From Monoglobus sp964617455 (GTDB lineage: Bacteria > Bacillota > Clostridia > Monoglobales > Monoglobaceae): 64,000 nucleotides of DNA. The notes under the pieces were generated by a model. That model was not told the DNA's origin and ran no database searches. It saw only the letters and a program-made list of their open reading frames with translations. Below are positions 34,400-42,849 of this stretch, piece after piece; the stretch's first letter is position 1, and every line of letters begins with the position of its first letter. The DNA lies in contig CAZTYF010000004.1 in NCBI GenBank assembly GCA_964617455.1, positions 1 to 64,000 on the forward strand. Direction: 5' to 3'. The position numbers and the translations under genes are program-made.

Positions 34400-34463
34400 T
34401 AAATCGATTGTATGTTTTGATACGGCTGAGCTAATAAAACATTTGTGAAAAGGATAAAGTGAA

Positions 34464-35135
34464 ATGGTAAATATTGGAAATGATTGGGATGAAATATTAG
34501 CCGATGAGTTTAAAAAGGATTATTATTTAAGACTTAGGGCATTTTTGGTGAAGGAATATAAAACAGGCACGGTCTATCCCGATATGTATGATATTTTTAA
34601 TGCCCTCAAATATACACCATTCAGCCGAGTCAAGGCGGTTATTTTGGGGCAGGATCCCTATCACGGCCCCGGGCAGGCCCACGGCCTGTGTTTTTCGGTT
34701 TTGCCCGGAATTACACCGCCTCCGTCTTTAAAGAATATTTATAGGGAGATATACGACGAATACGGCACACCTATGCCTTCAAGCGGTGAACTTACCGGTT
34801 GGGCAAAGCAGGGAGTGCTGCTCCTTAATACGGTCCTCACCGTAAGAGCGGGAATGGCTAATTCTCACAGAGGTATGGGTTGGGAAATTTTGACCGACAA
34901 GATAATTTCACTTTTGAATGAGCGGGAAGCGCCTGTTGTTTTTATGCTCTGGGGCGCTAACGCACGTCAAAAGACCGCTTTGATTACAAAGCCAAATCAT
35001 TTGGTACTTACGGCGGCGCATCCCAGCCCTCTCTCGGCTCAAAACGGTTTTTTCGGCTGTGGCCATTTTAAAAAATGTAATGAATTTTTGAAAGAACAAG
35101 GCATTGATGAAATTAACTGGCAAAAGACGGTTTGA
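34464..35135 (+). CDS. ung: Uracil-DNA glycosylase, family 1
   Basis: Ung removes uracil from DNA to start base-excision repair. The 223-residue protein has the water-activating motif GQDPYHGPGQAHGL (about 60-73), LLLNTVLTV, and HPSPLSAQNGFFGC (about 190-203), the minor-groove loop with the catalytic His. Length is normal. An AAGGA site precedes the ATG. About 250 bases of AT-rich DNA separate it from rpsF; these hold two copies of ATTCGAATT (35168-35176, 35194-35202). Confidence 0.96.
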   Translation: MVNIGNDWDEILADEFKKDYYLRLRAFLVKEYKTGTVYPDMYDIFNALKYTPFSRVKAVILGQDPYHGPGQAHGLCFSVLPGITPPPSLKNIYREIYDEYGTPMPSSGELTGWAKQGVLLLNTVLTVRAGMANSHRGMGWEILTDKIISLLNEREAPVVFMLWGANARQKTALITKPNHLVLTAAHPSPLSAQNGFFGCGHFKKCNEFLKEQGIDEINWQKTV

Positions 35136-35271
35136 AATTACTGATTGTCAAACAAATATGAAAAGTTATTCGAATTCAATTGCAGAGTCGAAAATTCGAA
35201 TTGTGCAGATTTGCTAATTATTGAGCTATTCCGTGCTTTTATTTCTCTATGTCAGACTACCGATATTCGGC

Positions 35272-35300
35272 TTGACAATATTTTAAAAAAAGCTTATAAT
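35272..35300 (+). promoter_or_regulatory. Consensus promoter of rpsF-ssb-rpsR
   Basis: TTGACA (35272-35277), 17 bases, TATAAT (35295-35300), both perfect. The leader of about 75 bases contains the hairpin at 35337-35358. Confidence 0.85.
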
Positions 35301-35336
35301 ATAAAAGTTGTATAAATTCTTATATGTACAATCCTT

Positions 35337-35358
35337 ACTCTCGGCGGTGACCGAGGGT
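35337..35358 (+). promoter_or_regulatory. rpsF leader hairpin, candidate S6:S18 autoregulatory site
   Basis: ACTCTCGG (35337-35344) pairs with CCGAGGGT (35351-35358, one G-U) around a CGGTGA loop, about 12 bases ahead of the ribosome binding site of rpsF. S6 and S18 are known to bind a CCG-containing stem in their own leader in many bacteria; position and the CCG fit, but I cannot confirm the full motif. Confidence 0.5.
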
Positions 35359-35382
35359 CAAAGTCCAAAAGGAGGTGAAAAG

Positions 35383-35682
35383 ATGGCAGAACACATCAAT
35401 AAGTATGAGACAATCATGGTCTTGGATGCGTCTAAGACCGAGGAGGAAATTGCAGCTCTGCTTGGCAGGTTCACGTCATTAATCGAAAAACACGGTGAGA
35501 TTGAAAGTGTTGACGAATGGGGCAAGCGCAGGTTAGCCTATCCGATTAATTTCATGAACGAAGGCTATTATGTGCTTGTGAACTTTAAATCCGGGCCCGA
35601 ATTCCCGATGGAACTGGAGCGTGTTTACAAGATTACCGACGGTGTGATGAGAAGCATTGTCGTAAGACGCGAGGAGGGTTAA
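35383..35682 (+). CDS. rpsF: Ribosomal protein bS6
   Basis: This 99-residue small-subunit protein binds S18 in the platform. NKYETIMVLDA at the N-terminus, EWGKRRLAYPI and a C-terminal DGVMRSIVVRR are typical. I start it at ATG 35383 right after AAAGGAGGTG. First gene of the classic rpsF-ssb-rpsR operon; two bases separate its stop from the ssb start. Confidence 0.97.
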   Translation: MAEHINKYETIMVLDASKTEEEIAALLGRFTSLIEKHGEIESVDEWGKRRLAYPINFMNEGYYVLVNFKSGPEFPMELERVYKITDGVMRSIVVRREEG

Positions 35683-35684
35683 AT

Positions 35685-36188
35685 ATGCTGAACAAGGCAA
35701 TTATTATGGGAAGACTTACTCGTGACCCTGAAGTCCGCACAACAGGCACCGGTATAAGTGTATGTTCTTTTACCGTTGCTGTTGATAGCGGGTATGGTGA
35801 TAACAGACAAGCGGATTTCATCAATTGCGTTGCCTGGAGAAGTCAAGCTGAATTTCTCGGAAAATATTTCAAAAAAGGCATGATGGTTATAGTTGTCGGT
35901 CGTATTTCAACCAGGAGTTGGGAAGGGCAGGACGGACAAAGGAGGACTACAACCGAGGTAATTGCCAGCGAGATAAGCTTTGGCGAAACGAAGAAATCAA
36001 GGGAGGAAAACGGTGGTTATTCTGCTCCTCCAGCGGAATATTCCAATTCCTACAGCCGACCCTCCTATGGTCAGCAGACAGCTTCGCAACAAATCACTTC
36101 AGAACCTCCGAAGCCAAATGTGCCGGAGGACCTTAATGATGACGACTTTAAAGCCATTGCCGAATTGGATGATGATCTTCCGTTTTAA
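35685..36188 (+). CDS. ssb: Single-stranded DNA-binding protein
   Basis: This 167-residue protein has an OB-fold N-terminus (NKAIIMGRLTRDPEVR, then INCVAWRSQAEFLGKYFKKG, then VVGRISTRSWE), a Pro/Ser/Gln/Tyr-rich linker (about 110-145) and the acidic tip DDDLPF that recruits repair and replication partners. It lies between rpsF and rpsR as in most Firmicutes, and its ribosome binding site (GAGGAGGG) is inside the end of rpsF. Confidence 0.97.
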   Translation: MLNKAIIMGRLTRDPEVRTTGTGISVCSFTVAVDSGYGDNRQADFINCVAWRSQAEFLGKYFKKGMMVIVVGRISTRSWEGQDGQRRTTTEVIASEISFGETKKSREENGGYSAPPAEYSNSYSRPSYGQQTASQQITSEPPKPNVPEDLNDDDFKAIAELDDDLPF

Positions 36189-36212
36189 AACTTATTTTAA
36201 GGAGAATTTATA

Positions 36213-36458
36213 ATGCCAGAAGAAAGAAGAACAGATAGACCCCGCAGACGACCCAGAAGAAAAGTCTGCTCGTTCTGTGTTGAGAAAGTCGACCATATCG
36301 ACTACAAAGATGTAGCTAAGCTCAGAAGGTATGTGACGGAGCGTGCTAAGATTCTTCCCAGAAGAATCAGCGGCTGCTGTGCAAAACATCAAAGACAGCT
36401 GACCGTGGCCATAAAAAGAGCACGTCAGATTGCACTTATGCCTTACACATCCGACTAA
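36213..36458 (+). CDS. rpsR: Ribosomal protein bS18
   Basis: This 81-residue protein has a basic N-terminus, CSFC and a later CCAKHQRQLTVAIKRAR, the S18 core. Four cysteines (CSFC, CC) mark it as the zinc-binding type (C+ form) common in Clostridia. AAGGAG precedes the ATG. Last gene of the operon, followed seven bases on by a strong terminator. Confidence 0.97.
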   Translation: MPEERRTDRPRRRPRRKVCSFCVEKVDHIDYKDVAKLRRYVTERAKILPRRISGCCAKHQRQLTVAIKRARQIALMPYTSD

Positions 36459-36464
36459 AATGGC

Positions 36465-36497
36465 AAAGGCGCCTATTTTTAGGGCGCCTTTGTTATT
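36465..36497 (+). terminator. Terminator of the rpsF operon
   Basis: AAAGGCGCC (36465-36473) and GGCGCCTTT (36483-36491) form a nine-pair stem followed by a T-rich tail (TTTGTTATT). Confidence 0.85.
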
Positions 36498-36620
36498 CTG
36501 TTTTAATTATATTTGCAATACGATATATATACTATATTGTCATTATCGGAATTATTTTATGCTAAAAGCTTTTGCGAATATTTTGTATAAAAATAAAATT
36601 AAAATAAAGTGGAGGAGAAA

Positions 36621-38150
36621 ATGACAAAAGAAAATGTTTGTATTATGATTTCCATAGTTCTATACATGGTTATTGTCCTCGGGATAGGAGTATGGTTTTC
36701 AAGAAGAAATAAGACCGCCGACGATTTCTACTTAGGCGGCAGGAAGCTCGGACCTTATGTCACGGCGATGAGCGCAGAGGCATCAGATATGAGCAGCTAC
36801 TTGCTTATGGGTGTCCCCGGCCTTGCATATTTGACCGGTTTGGCAGATGCGGCTTGGACTGCAATCGGTCTTATAGTGGGAACTTATTTGAATTGGCTGA
36901 TTGTTGCCAAGAAATTGAGGAATTATTCAAGTTATATCGGCGCAGCAACCATTCCCGCTTTTTTCTCGGAAAGATTTAAAGATAAATCAAGAATTTTGAG
37001 TGTCATCGCTGCCCTTGTAATTATTATATTCTTTGTTCCATACACAGCCTCGGGATTTGCGGCATGCGGCAAATTGTTCAATTCTCTGTTTGGGGTAAGT
37101 TACGTGGGTGCCATGTTGGTTTGTGCGGCGGTAATTATTTTCTACACTATGCTTGGAGGATTTTTGGCAGCCAGCACCAGCGATTTTTTGCAAGCCGTAA
37201 TTATGTCCATTGCCCTTGTGGTTGTTCTTGTATTCGGAACGGTCAGTGCCGGCGGCATCGGACAGGTAATTGACAATGCCAAGGCTTTGCCCGGCTACTT
37301 GAGTATGACCAAGACCTATGTTCCTGAAACGGGAAGTTCCGCACCGTACGGATGGTTTAGAAGTTGCTCCATGCTCGCATGGGGATTGGGATACTTCGGA
37401 ATGCCGCATATTTTGCTCAGATTTATGGCTATTGAAAATGCGCAAAAACTGAAGCTTTCAAGACGTGTTGCATCGGTTTGGGTTGTTATTTCATTGGCTG
37501 TAGCGGTGTTTATCGGTATTGTCGGAATGGGCATGGTATCAAACAATGTCATTGCGCCTCTTGAGGATTCGGAACGTGTTTTAATTGAAATTGCCAAACT
37601 CCTCAGCCACAACGGTGTTATTGCTGCGTTGATTGCAGGTGTCATCCTTGCCGGAATTTTGGCTGCAACCATGTCAACAGCCGATTCTCAACTTTTGGCC
37701 GCATCCTCATCCGTATCTCAAAACATAGTTAAGGAAAAACTGTTCCCCAACATGAGCGAGAAAACAACGATGATCATTGCAAGAATCACCCTTGTTGCTA
37801 TCGCAATTGTGGCTGCATTCCTTGCAAGAGATCCCAACAGTTCCGTGTTTGGAATAGTGTCTTTTGCATGGGCAGGCTTCGGTGCATCCTTTGGCCCGGT
37901 TATGCTTACGTCCCTGTTCTGGAAGAGAACCACAAAATGGGGAGCTTTGGCAGGTATGATTGCAGGCGGAGCGATGGTATTCATTTGGAAGTACGGTATT
38001 GCAAAACTCGGCGGTTTGTTTGCGATTTATGAGTTGCTCCCCGCATTCATAACGGGTCTCATTGCCATAATCGTTGTAAGTCTTCTTACCAAGGAACCCG
38101 ACAAGGAGATCACCGATACATTTGAAACCGTCACGGCTATGAAAAACTAA
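36621..38150 (+). CDS. putP: Sodium/solute symporter, PutP (sodium:proline) type
   Basis: This protein of about 509 residues has some 12-13 hydrophobic segments. DFYLGGRKLGPYVTAMSAEASDMSSYL near the N-terminus and the long GMPHILLRFMAIENAQKL block are PutP signatures of the sodium:solute symporter family; ATMSTADSQLLAASSS contains the conserved Ser/Thr sodium-site region. Proline is the best guess for substrate; related members carry other solutes. I start it at ATG 36621 after GGAGGAG; a GTG twelve bases upstream covers that site. Single gene. Confidence 0.9.
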   Translation: MTKENVCIMISIVLYMVIVLGIGVWFSRRNKTADDFYLGGRKLGPYVTAMSAEASDMSSYLLMGVPGLAYLTGLADAAWTAIGLIVGTYLNWLIVAKKLRNYSSYIGAATIPAFFSERFKDKSRILSVIAALVIIIFFVPYTASGFAACGKLFNSLFGVSYVGAMLVCAAVIIFYTMLGGFLAASTSDFLQAVIMSIALVVVLVFGTVSAGGIGQVIDNAKALPGYLSMTKTYVPETGSSAPYGWFRSCSMLAWGLGYFGMPHILLRFMAIENAQKLKLSRRVASVWVVISLAVAVFIGIVGMGMVSNNVIAPLEDSERVLIEIAKLLSHNGVIAALIAGVILAGILAATMSTADSQLLAASSSVSQNIVKEKLFPNMSEKTTMIIARITLVAIAIVAAFLARDPNSSVFGIVSFAWAGFGASFGPVMLTSLFWKRTTKWGALAGMIAGGAMVFIWKYGIAKLGGLFAIYELLPAFITGLIAIIVVSLLTKEPDKEITDTFETVTAMKN

Positions 38151-38215
38151 AAATACGGATATCTCGGTTGCTCAAATGCAAAACCCATAAAAACGTGGCT
38201 GAAAAAATTTAATAC

Positions 38216-38244
38216 TTGACAAAAGGCGGACACTATCTTATAAT
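38216..38244 (+). promoter_or_regulatory. Consensus promoter of argG
   Basis: TTGACA (38216-38221), 17 bases, TATAAT (38239-38244), both perfect. About 130 bases of leader follow. An inverted repeat overlaps it (38226-38267). Confidence 0.85.
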
Positions 38245-38267
38245 TAAGCCTATGGAGATGTGTCCGC
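38226..38267 (+). promoter_or_regulatory. Inverted repeat straddling the argG -10 box
   Basis: GCGGACAC (38226-38233, in the spacer) and GTGTCCGC (38260-38267, about 16 bases past the -10 box) are perfect inverted arms 26 bases apart. Because one arm lies upstream of the start site it must act as DNA, not RNA, and looks like a two-site operator. It is unlike the AT-rich ARG box; a weak ARG-box-like stretch (TATGAATTTTAATATATG) follows at about 38274. Confidence 0.5.
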
Positions 38268-38380
38268 TTTCTGTATGAATTTTAATATATGCGGCTTATA
38301 TAAGATAAATTTTAATCCGGAAAAAATTCGGAGTTATTTCAAAAATGTGTTCACAGAGTATAATTTAAACCGGAGGTATA

Positions 38381-39601
38381 ATGATGGCAAAAGAAAAAGT
38401 TGTTCTTGCATATTCGGGAGGTCTTGATACCTCAATAATAATTCCCTGGCTTAAAGAGAATTACGATTATGATGTAATAGCCGTATGCGGAAATGTCGGT
38501 CAGGGCAAGGAGACCGAGGGCCTTGAGGAAAGAGCCAAAAGGTCAGGCGCCTCAAAACTCTATATTGAGGACTTGAGAGACGAGTATGTTGAAGATTTTA
38601 TTTTTCCCACTCTCAAAGCCGGCGCTGTTTATGAAGGCAAATATTTGCTGGGAACATCCCACGCCCGCCCAATCATCGCAAGGCGTCTTGTTGAGATTGC
38701 CAAAAAAGAGGGAGCTGTTGCCGTTTGCCATGGTGCTACTGGCAAGGGCAATGACCAAGTTCGTTTCGAATTGACAATAAAAGCGCTTGCTCCTGAACTC
38801 AAAATTATTGCTCCTTGGCGAATTTGGGATATTAAATCTCGGGAAGATGCGGTGGATTATGCGGAAGCTCATCACATTGAGATCCCTGTCACCAAGGAGG
38901 AATTGTATTCGAGGGACAGAAATATATGGCATATCAGCCACGAAGGTATGGATCTTGAAGATCCCGCTAACGAGCCGAGGCTTGACAGTTTGCTTAAATT
39001 GAGCGTTCCTCCCGAAAAGGCACCCGATAAGCCTACATATATAGAAGTCGGTTTTGAAAAGGGTATACCCGTATCTTTAGACGGAAAAAAAATGAAAGCT
39101 CGGGAATTGGTTGAAAAGCTTAACGAGTTGGGAGGAGAGAATGGAATAGGAATTGCCGATATAGTGGAAGATCGATTGGTTGGAATGAAATCTCGGGGAG
39201 TATATGAGACTCCGGGCGGAACTATCCTCTATGCTGCTCTCCAAGAACTTGAGTACTTGTGCTTAGATCGGGATACTCAAGCTTTTAAACGGCAATCAGC
39301 CATCAAGTTCGCAGAGCTTGTTTATGATGGCAAATGGTTCACTCCTCTGCGAGAGGCTTTATCCGCTATGGTTGACTCTATGGAGGAGACGGTCACCGGT
39401 GAGGTTCGTTTGAAACTTTATAAGGGGTCTGTAACGCCGGCGGGTGCAAAGTCGCCTTATTCTCTTTACAATGAGGATATTGCGAGCTTTGGCGACAGCC
39501 GAGAACTCTATAGCCACAAAGACAGTGAAGGTTTTATAAACCTGTTTGGTCTTCCCCTCAAAGTCAGGGCTTTGATGAAGAAAAAAGGAAATAAAGACTG
39601 A
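38381..39601 (+). CDS. argG: Argininosuccinate synthase
   Basis: ArgG joins citrulline and aspartate using ATP in arginine synthesis. The 406-residue protein has the N-type PP-loop AYSGGLDTS (about 11-19), CHGATGKGNDQVRFE (about 115-129) and YETPGGT. Two adjacent ATGs (38381 and 38384) follow GGAGG; either could be used. Next gene is argH, 53 bases on, giving the last two steps of arginine synthesis; earlier arg genes are not in the window. Confidence 0.97.
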   Translation: MMAKEKVVLAYSGGLDTSIIIPWLKENYDYDVIAVCGNVGQGKETEGLEERAKRSGASKLYIEDLRDEYVEDFIFPTLKAGAVYEGKYLLGTSHARPIIARRLVEIAKKEGAVAVCHGATGKGNDQVRFELTIKALAPELKIIAPWRIWDIKSREDAVDYAEAHHIEIPVTKEELYSRDRNIWHISHEGMDLEDPANEPRLDSLLKLSVPPEKAPDKPTYIEVGFEKGIPVSLDGKKMKARELVEKLNELGGENGIGIADIVEDRLVGMKSRGVYETPGGTILYAALQELEYLCLDRDTQAFKRQSAIKFAELVYDGKWFTPLREALSAMVDSMEETVTGEVRLKLYKGSVTPAGAKSPYSLYNEDIASFGDSRELYSHKDSEGFINLFGLPLKVRALMKKKGNKD

Positions 39602-39654
39602 TAAAGAGTCATAGGATAATTTTAAATAAGGAAGCAAGAAAAGGAAGAAGAGTA

Positions 39655-41019
39655 ATGGCAAAATTGTGGGACGGTCGTTTTCAAAAACCCACCGACACTC
39701 TTGTTGATGATTTTAATTCATCAATCCGCATCGACTCTCGGATGTATGCTCAAGACATACGGGGCAGCCAAGCTCATGCCGAAATGCTTGGTCGGCAAGG
39801 AATAATCGACAAGGATGATTCCAGACTTATAGTGAAAACCCTTGATGAAATAAAAAGGGATATTGACAGCGGCAAAATTGAGTTTACCGTTGATGCCGAA
39901 GATATACATATGAATATCGAAACGATCTTGATAGAAAGAATCGGCAATGTAGGCAAAAAGCTTCATACCGGCCGCAGCAGAAACGACCAAGTTGCTCTTG
40001 ACACAAGGATGTATGTCAGAGATGAAATTGACAATATTTTATTGATGGTGGAGGAACTCAAATCAACAATCCTCCGTCTTGCCGAAGAAAATCTTGATAC
40101 AATAATGCCGGGTTATACCCATCTTCAAAAAGCTCAGCCAATAACCTTGGCGCATCACCTGATGGCCTATTATGAGATGCTGAGGAGAGACTGCTCAAGG
40201 CTTGAGGATTGTCGAAAGCGGCTGAATGTTATGCCTCTTGGCAGTGGAGCTCTTGCGGGAACAACATATTCTCTTGACAGGGAGTTTGTTGCTCGAAAGC
40301 TTGGGTTTGATTCTATAACAATGAACAGCTTAGATGGGGTGTCCGACAGAGATTTTGTTTTGGAAACGGCATTTGTTTTGTGCGTCATTATGACCCATTT
40401 GAGCCGATTTTCCGAAGAAATTATCCTGTGGAGTTCCGGAGAGTTTGGATTTGTGGACCTCGATGATGCCTACAGCACAGGTTCAAGTATAATGCCCCAA
40501 AAGAAAAATCCCGATGTTGCGGAGCTTGTGAGAGGCAAAGCGGGCAGAGTTTACGGCGACCTTATGGGTCTGTTGACTATGATGAAGGGGATTCCTCTTG
40601 CATATAACAAAGATATGCAAGAGGATAAGGAGCAACTTTTTGATGCCATAGATACGGTTAAGATTTGTTTGCCGGTATTTGACAAGATGATTGCTACGAT
40701 GAACATACAAAAAGAGAGAATGCTTGCTGCGTCCAAAGAGGGATTTACAAATGCCACCGATGTGGCGGACTACTTGGTGAAAAAAGGTATGGCCTTCAGA
40801 GATGCTCACGGTATTGTGGGAAGAATTGTGGCATATTGCATCAAGAACAACAAAGCAATCAATGATCTTTCCATTGAGGAATTTAAGACTTTTTCCGATC
40901 TTTTTGACAATGACCTGTATGATGCCATATCTCTTGCAACATGTGTCAACCATAGAAATCTTCCGGGTGGTCCTGCCATAGAAACGGTTAAAGCCCTAAT
41001 TGAAAAATATAAAAATTAA
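39655..41019 (+). CDS. argH: Argininosuccinate lyase
   Basis: ArgH splits argininosuccinate to arginine and fumarate. The 454-residue protein has LWDGRFQKPTD at the N-terminus, HTGRSRNDQVALD, PGYTHLQKAQP and the superfamily signature GSSIMPQKKNPD (about 280-291, with the catalytic Ser). Length and all motifs are normal. GGAAGAAGAG precedes the ATG. It is in the argG operon; the transaldolase gene follows after 28 bases and may be read through. Confidence 0.97.
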   Translation: MAKLWDGRFQKPTDTLVDDFNSSIRIDSRMYAQDIRGSQAHAEMLGRQGIIDKDDSRLIVKTLDEIKRDIDSGKIEFTVDAEDIHMNIETILIERIGNVGKKLHTGRSRNDQVALDTRMYVRDEIDNILLMVEELKSTILRLAEENLDTIMPGYTHLQKAQPITLAHHLMAYYEMLRRDCSRLEDCRKRLNVMPLGSGALAGTTYSLDREFVARKLGFDSITMNSLDGVSDRDFVLETAFVLCVIMTHLSRFSEEIILWSSGEFGFVDLDDAYSTGSSIMPQKKNPDVAELVRGKAGRVYGDLMGLLTMMKGIPLAYNKDMQEDKEQLFDAIDTVKICLPVFDKMIATMNIQKERMLAASKEGFTNATDVADYLVKKGMAFRDAHGIVGRIVAYCIKNNKAINDLSIEEFKTFSDLFDNDLYDAISLATCVNHRNLPGGPAIETVKALIEKYKN

Positions 41020-41047
41020 ATAATACATTAATGAAGGAGTAAAAGAT

Positions 41048-41698
41048 ATGAAACTTTTTATTGACACAGCTATAGTCGATGAAATCAGAGAAGTCAATGA
41101 TATGGGCGTAATTTGCGGTGTTACAACCAATCCGTCCCTCATTGCCAAGTCGGGAAGGAAATTTGAAGATGTTGTAAAAGAAATTACGCAAATTGTTGAT
41201 GGCCCCATAAGTGCGGAAGTTACGGCAAAAGACCCCGACGAGATGGTTGAACAGGCCATTCCTCTCACCAAAATTCACAAAAACATTATCATCAAAATTC
41301 CCTTTAATAAGGAAGGCTTAATGGCGTGCAAAAAGATGACTGCTCTTGGCATTAAGACAAATGTTACACTCATATTCTCCGCAGCCCAGGCTTTGCTTGC
41401 AGCAAAGGCAGGTGCCACCTATGTAAGTCCGTTTTTGGGTAGATTGGATGATGTGGGAACCGACGGTATGAATCTCATAGGAGAGATTGTTGATGTATTT
41501 GCCAACGATCCCGACATAGACACTCAAATTATTGCGGCATCCATCAGAAACCCAATCCATGTAATTGATGCGGCACGTCTTGGCTGCGATATCGCAACCG
41601 TACCTTATGCTGTGATTATGCAAATGCTCAATCATCCGCTGACCGACATAGGTATCAAAAGGTTTGATGCCGACTGGGCCACGGTACCCAAAGACTAA
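41048..41698 (+). CDS. tal: Transaldolase, small (TalC/FSA-type) form
   Basis: This 216-residue single-barrel aldolase has VTTNPSLIAKSG and the Schiff-base lysine in IIIKIPF. Two positions separate true transaldolases from fructose-6-phosphate aldolases. The site equal to FSA Gln59 is Glu here (SAEVTA), and the site equal to FSA Tyr131 is Phe (YVSPFLGRLDD). Both point to transaldolase activity in the pentose phosphate pathway, which would also handle xylulose-5-phosphate from XylB. AAGGAG precedes the ATG. It follows argH by 28 bases. Confidence 0.9.
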   Translation: MKLFIDTAIVDEIREVNDMGVICGVTTNPSLIAKSGRKFEDVVKEITQIVDGPISAEVTAKDPDEMVEQAIPLTKIHKNIIIKIPFNKEGLMACKKMTALGIKTNVTLIFSAAQALLAAKAGATYVSPFLGRLDDVGTDGMNLIGEIVDVFANDPDIDTQIIAASIRNPIHVIDAARLGCDIATVPYAVIMQMLNHPLTDIGIKRFDADWATVPKD

Positions 41699-41754
41699 AA
41701 ATCGGGGATTTTGACTACGCATAACTCAAGCTTAGTAATCAGGAGAAAATTGAA

Positions 41755-42588
41755 ATGATAAATATGGATTATGTATTCGCGGAAGTCCAAAGAGTCTTTG
41801 CTATGCTCAGTCCCAACGAGTTCCCCGAGGTGTATGAGTATTTATACTCGCTGATCGAAGATGGCAATGATGACGACTCCGAACTCGATATGCCTTATAC
41901 AATAGCAGGTTCAATTTTGGAATTGGACAAACCTTTGCTTTTCCCCAAATTTTTGGTAGATTTCATTACCGACATGTTTGAATTGGAAATTGATGAGGGC
42001 AACGAAAATGCTATGAACGATCTAGGGGCTCAGTATTACGGCGGAAGTAGAGGATTTCAGCAAAGCTTTAAGAAGGCAATCCACTATTACAAAATGGCTG
42101 TAAAGAACGGAAGTCGTCAAGCCCAGGAAAATTTGGGTTATTGCTATTATTATGGCAGAGACGGAAAACCGGATTACGAAAAAGCATTTCACTGCTTTGC
42201 CCTTGGAGCCTTTGACGGTCATGTGATCTCTCTTTATAAAATCGGGGATATGTATCTAAATGGTTTATATGTTCCCAAAAACGAGGTTGAAGCTGCTCAC
42301 ATCTATCTTTATTGTCTTGAAGTAATGCCCGAAGAATTGGAAGACCGGGTGGGAGGCCCTGTATATTTACGTTTGGGAAATTTGTTTTTAAACGGTATCG
42401 GTATCCCTCAAGATCCCAAGGCTGCATTGACCTGTTATCAACGGGCGGAAATGTATTTTATCGATATGATAGAAGATGGCGATGTTATGTATAAAAACAG
42501 CCTGAAAGGTGCTGTTGAAGGTCAGGAAAAGTCTCGGAAAATGCTTTGCGAGAATTTGCCCCCCGAAGAGTGGGAGGTTAATGACTGA
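41755..42588 (+). CDS. Sel1-repeat protein
   Basis: This 277-residue soluble protein has an acidic N-terminal part of about 85 residues without known fold. It is followed by at least four Sel1-like (TPR-related) repeats: NDLGAQYYGG...AIHYYKMAVKNGS, ENLGYCYYYG...AFHCFALGAFDG, YKIGDMYLNG...AAHIYLYCLEV and LRLGNLFLNG...ALTCYQRAE. Such proteins are adaptors for protein-protein contacts; the partner is unknown. AGGAG precedes the ATG and a terminator follows 31 bases after the stop. Confidence 0.82.
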   Translation: MINMDYVFAEVQRVFAMLSPNEFPEVYEYLYSLIEDGNDDDSELDMPYTIAGSILELDKPLLFPKFLVDFITDMFELEIDEGNENAMNDLGAQYYGGSRGFQQSFKKAIHYYKMAVKNGSRQAQENLGYCYYYGRDGKPDYEKAFHCFALGAFDGHVISLYKIGDMYLNGLYVPKNEVEAAHIYLYCLEVMPEELEDRVGGPVYLRLGNLFLNGIGIPQDPKAALTCYQRAEMYFIDMIEDGDVMYKNSLKGAVEGQEKSRKMLCENLPPEEWEVND

Positions 42589-42619
42589 AACAAGGCGGAC
42601 AAATTGTATGAAAATTTAA

Positions 42620-42651
42620 AAAGTGTTCCTGTTCTTTTAGGAGCACTTTTT
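42620..42651 (+). terminator. Rho-independent terminator after the Sel1 gene
   Basis: AAAGTGTTCCT (42620-42630) pairs with AGGAGCACTTT (42639-42649, one wobble), ending in TTTTT. Confidence 0.88.
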
Positions 42652-42773
42652 GATTAATTGGAAAAAATCTTTGATTTAAGTACAATGAAATTTTTAAATA
42701 GTTTGCTAAATCAAATAGCTTGAAGCATATTGAAAGAAAGTAAAAGAAAATGTAACAAAACAAAAATTAGGTG

Positions 42774-42802
42774 TTGCAGAAATTTTTCAAGTATGGTAAA
42801 AT
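42774..42802 (+). promoter_or_regulatory. Promoter of pgi
   Basis: TTGCAG (42774-42779), 17 bases, TAAAAT (42797-42802), 47 bases ahead of the start codon. Confidence 0.7.
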
Positions 42803-42849
42803 GTTTCTTAGAAAATTAATTTATTCAATACTATAAGGAGATGTGGCAA

